Shown here: in pieces, positions 23,298 to 23,630 of the stretch
Layout of the letters: each line of letters begins with the position of its first letter
How positions within the stretch are numbered: the stretch's first letter is position 1
Origin: Porphyromonadaceae bacterium UBA7572
Lineage (GTDB): Bacteria > Bacteroidota > Bacteroidia > Bacteroidales > Muribaculaceae
Direction: 5' to 3'
Assembly (NCBI GenBank): GCA_002476625.1
Contig: DLLC01000065.1
Span: 1 to 23,630 of the forward strand
Length of the DNA: 23,630 nucleotides
Program-made: the position numbers and the translations under genes
The notes under the pieces: model-generated
The model's database searches: none
What the model was told of the DNA's origin: nothing
Seen by the model: only the letters and a program-made list of their open reading frames with translations

Positions 23298-23449
23298 GGA
23301 CGCATGGTCCGTGCGTCCGCCACCCCCACCATTGAAAAAACAAAAACATAAACGAAAATAAGGAAAAAACAAGAAAAAAAAAGAAAAGAAAAGACAACCC
23401 ATGCATGGCAAGACTGAATATCGGACCCGGACGCACGGCTCGTGCGTCC
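23298..23449. repeat. Pair of inverted palindromic repeats (REP/BIME-like)
   Basis: Two 21-bp palindromes, 23298-23318 and 23429-23449, both have GGACGCA / TGCGTCC arms. Their flanks are mirror images: CGTAG precedes the first and CTACG follows the second, so they face each other around 110 bp of A-rich sequence. The whole gap 23222-23630 has no credible gene; it also contains the GGGATCCGC/GGAATCCG near-repeat at 23504-23521. Confidence 0.65.
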
Positions 23450-23594
23450 CTACGCCACCAACTGAGACATACAGCCAATGTATCGAATGACAAAAAATTT
23501 CTGCGGGATCCGCGGAATCCGTGGGAGGCACCAACACTTTCTATATTGCAGCATCATATCCTTTCTATTATTTTCTGATTCTGGTCGCCCAGCA

Positions 23595-23602
23595 GGGGGG
23601 GG
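23595..23602. repeat. G8 homopolymer tract followed by A6
   Basis: Eight G then six A near the window end, the same arrangement as at 12858-12871. It too lies after a GGACGC-type palindrome. Confidence 0.6.
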
Positions 23603-23630
23603 AAAAAAGTGTGGGGATTATGCGTGGGCT

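Noticed and set aside
23218..23537. Two overlapping ~91-codon minus-strand ORFs at the window end
   Set aside because: Their translations are Phe/Leu/Ser-rich products of the A-rich repeat spacer and include the palindromes; they do not look like a protein.
1..23630. CRISPR array, complete insertion sequence, integrase or attachment site
   Set aside because: No regularly spaced direct repeats, no transposase or recombinase frame and no target-site duplications were seen. The palindromic repeats are too few and too far apart for an array.

Overview
The window looks like chromosomal DNA of a Bacteroidota species, most likely Bacteroidales and Prevotella-like. At least six promoters fit the phylum's TTTG-N19/20-TAnnTTTG pattern. 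Three secreted proteins end in Por/type IX-style C-terminal tails. The genes include a Bacteroidota-type LptD homologue and a DUF3298 exported protein, and ribosome binding sites are not recognisable. These assignments come from reading motifs; no database search was possible.

Layout. 1-3209: the 3' end of a C10 (streptopain-like) cysteine protease, a strong terminator, then a complete secreted M6 metalloprotease. 3298-5708: gpmI (glycolysis), a tRNA-Arg(CCG) on the minus strand, and ung (uracil-DNA glycosylase), with tightly interlocked divergent promoters between the last two. 5709-7180: an Lrp/AsnC regulator with a probable self-binding site in its leader, then a 630-bp gap holding what looks like a complete ~300-nt minus-strand small RNA gene. 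7181-12658: a large six-hairpin-glycosidase-like lipoprotein, a DUF3298 exported protein (minus) and typA/bipA (plus). 12904-18733, all minus: LptD-like outer-membrane protein, HD-domain protein, ilvE, a tiny secreted protein that is nearly only a sorting-type tail, and a YiiX-like cysteine hydrolase that appears to be leaderless. 18876-19151: rpsO.

The most unusual part is 19283-23221. A 566-aa protein joins a complete ECF sigma factor (regions 2 and 4) through one transmembrane helix and a ~120-residue disordered linker to what looks like an outer-membrane beta-barrel. It is followed by a radical SAM/SPASM protein and a Gfo/Idh/MocA-type oxidoreductase whose reading frames overlap by ATGA. 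A 28-bp element (ATGCAGTCTTT-N4-CAC-N5-ATATC) lies 65 bp upstream of the sigma-barrel gene and 59 bp upstream of the radical SAM gene, where no housekeeping promoter is visible. The inferred model is a sigma factor tethered across the envelope, activated by an event at the outer membrane, which drives its own gene and a two-gene modification operon.

The end of the window (23222-23630) has no gene. It carries two inverted copies of a GGACGC/GCGTCC palindromic repeat (a third, related palindrome is at 12813) and a G8 tract. The gene content reads as ordinary core genome except for the sigma-barrel block, which is visibly more A/T-rich than the first 5 kb.
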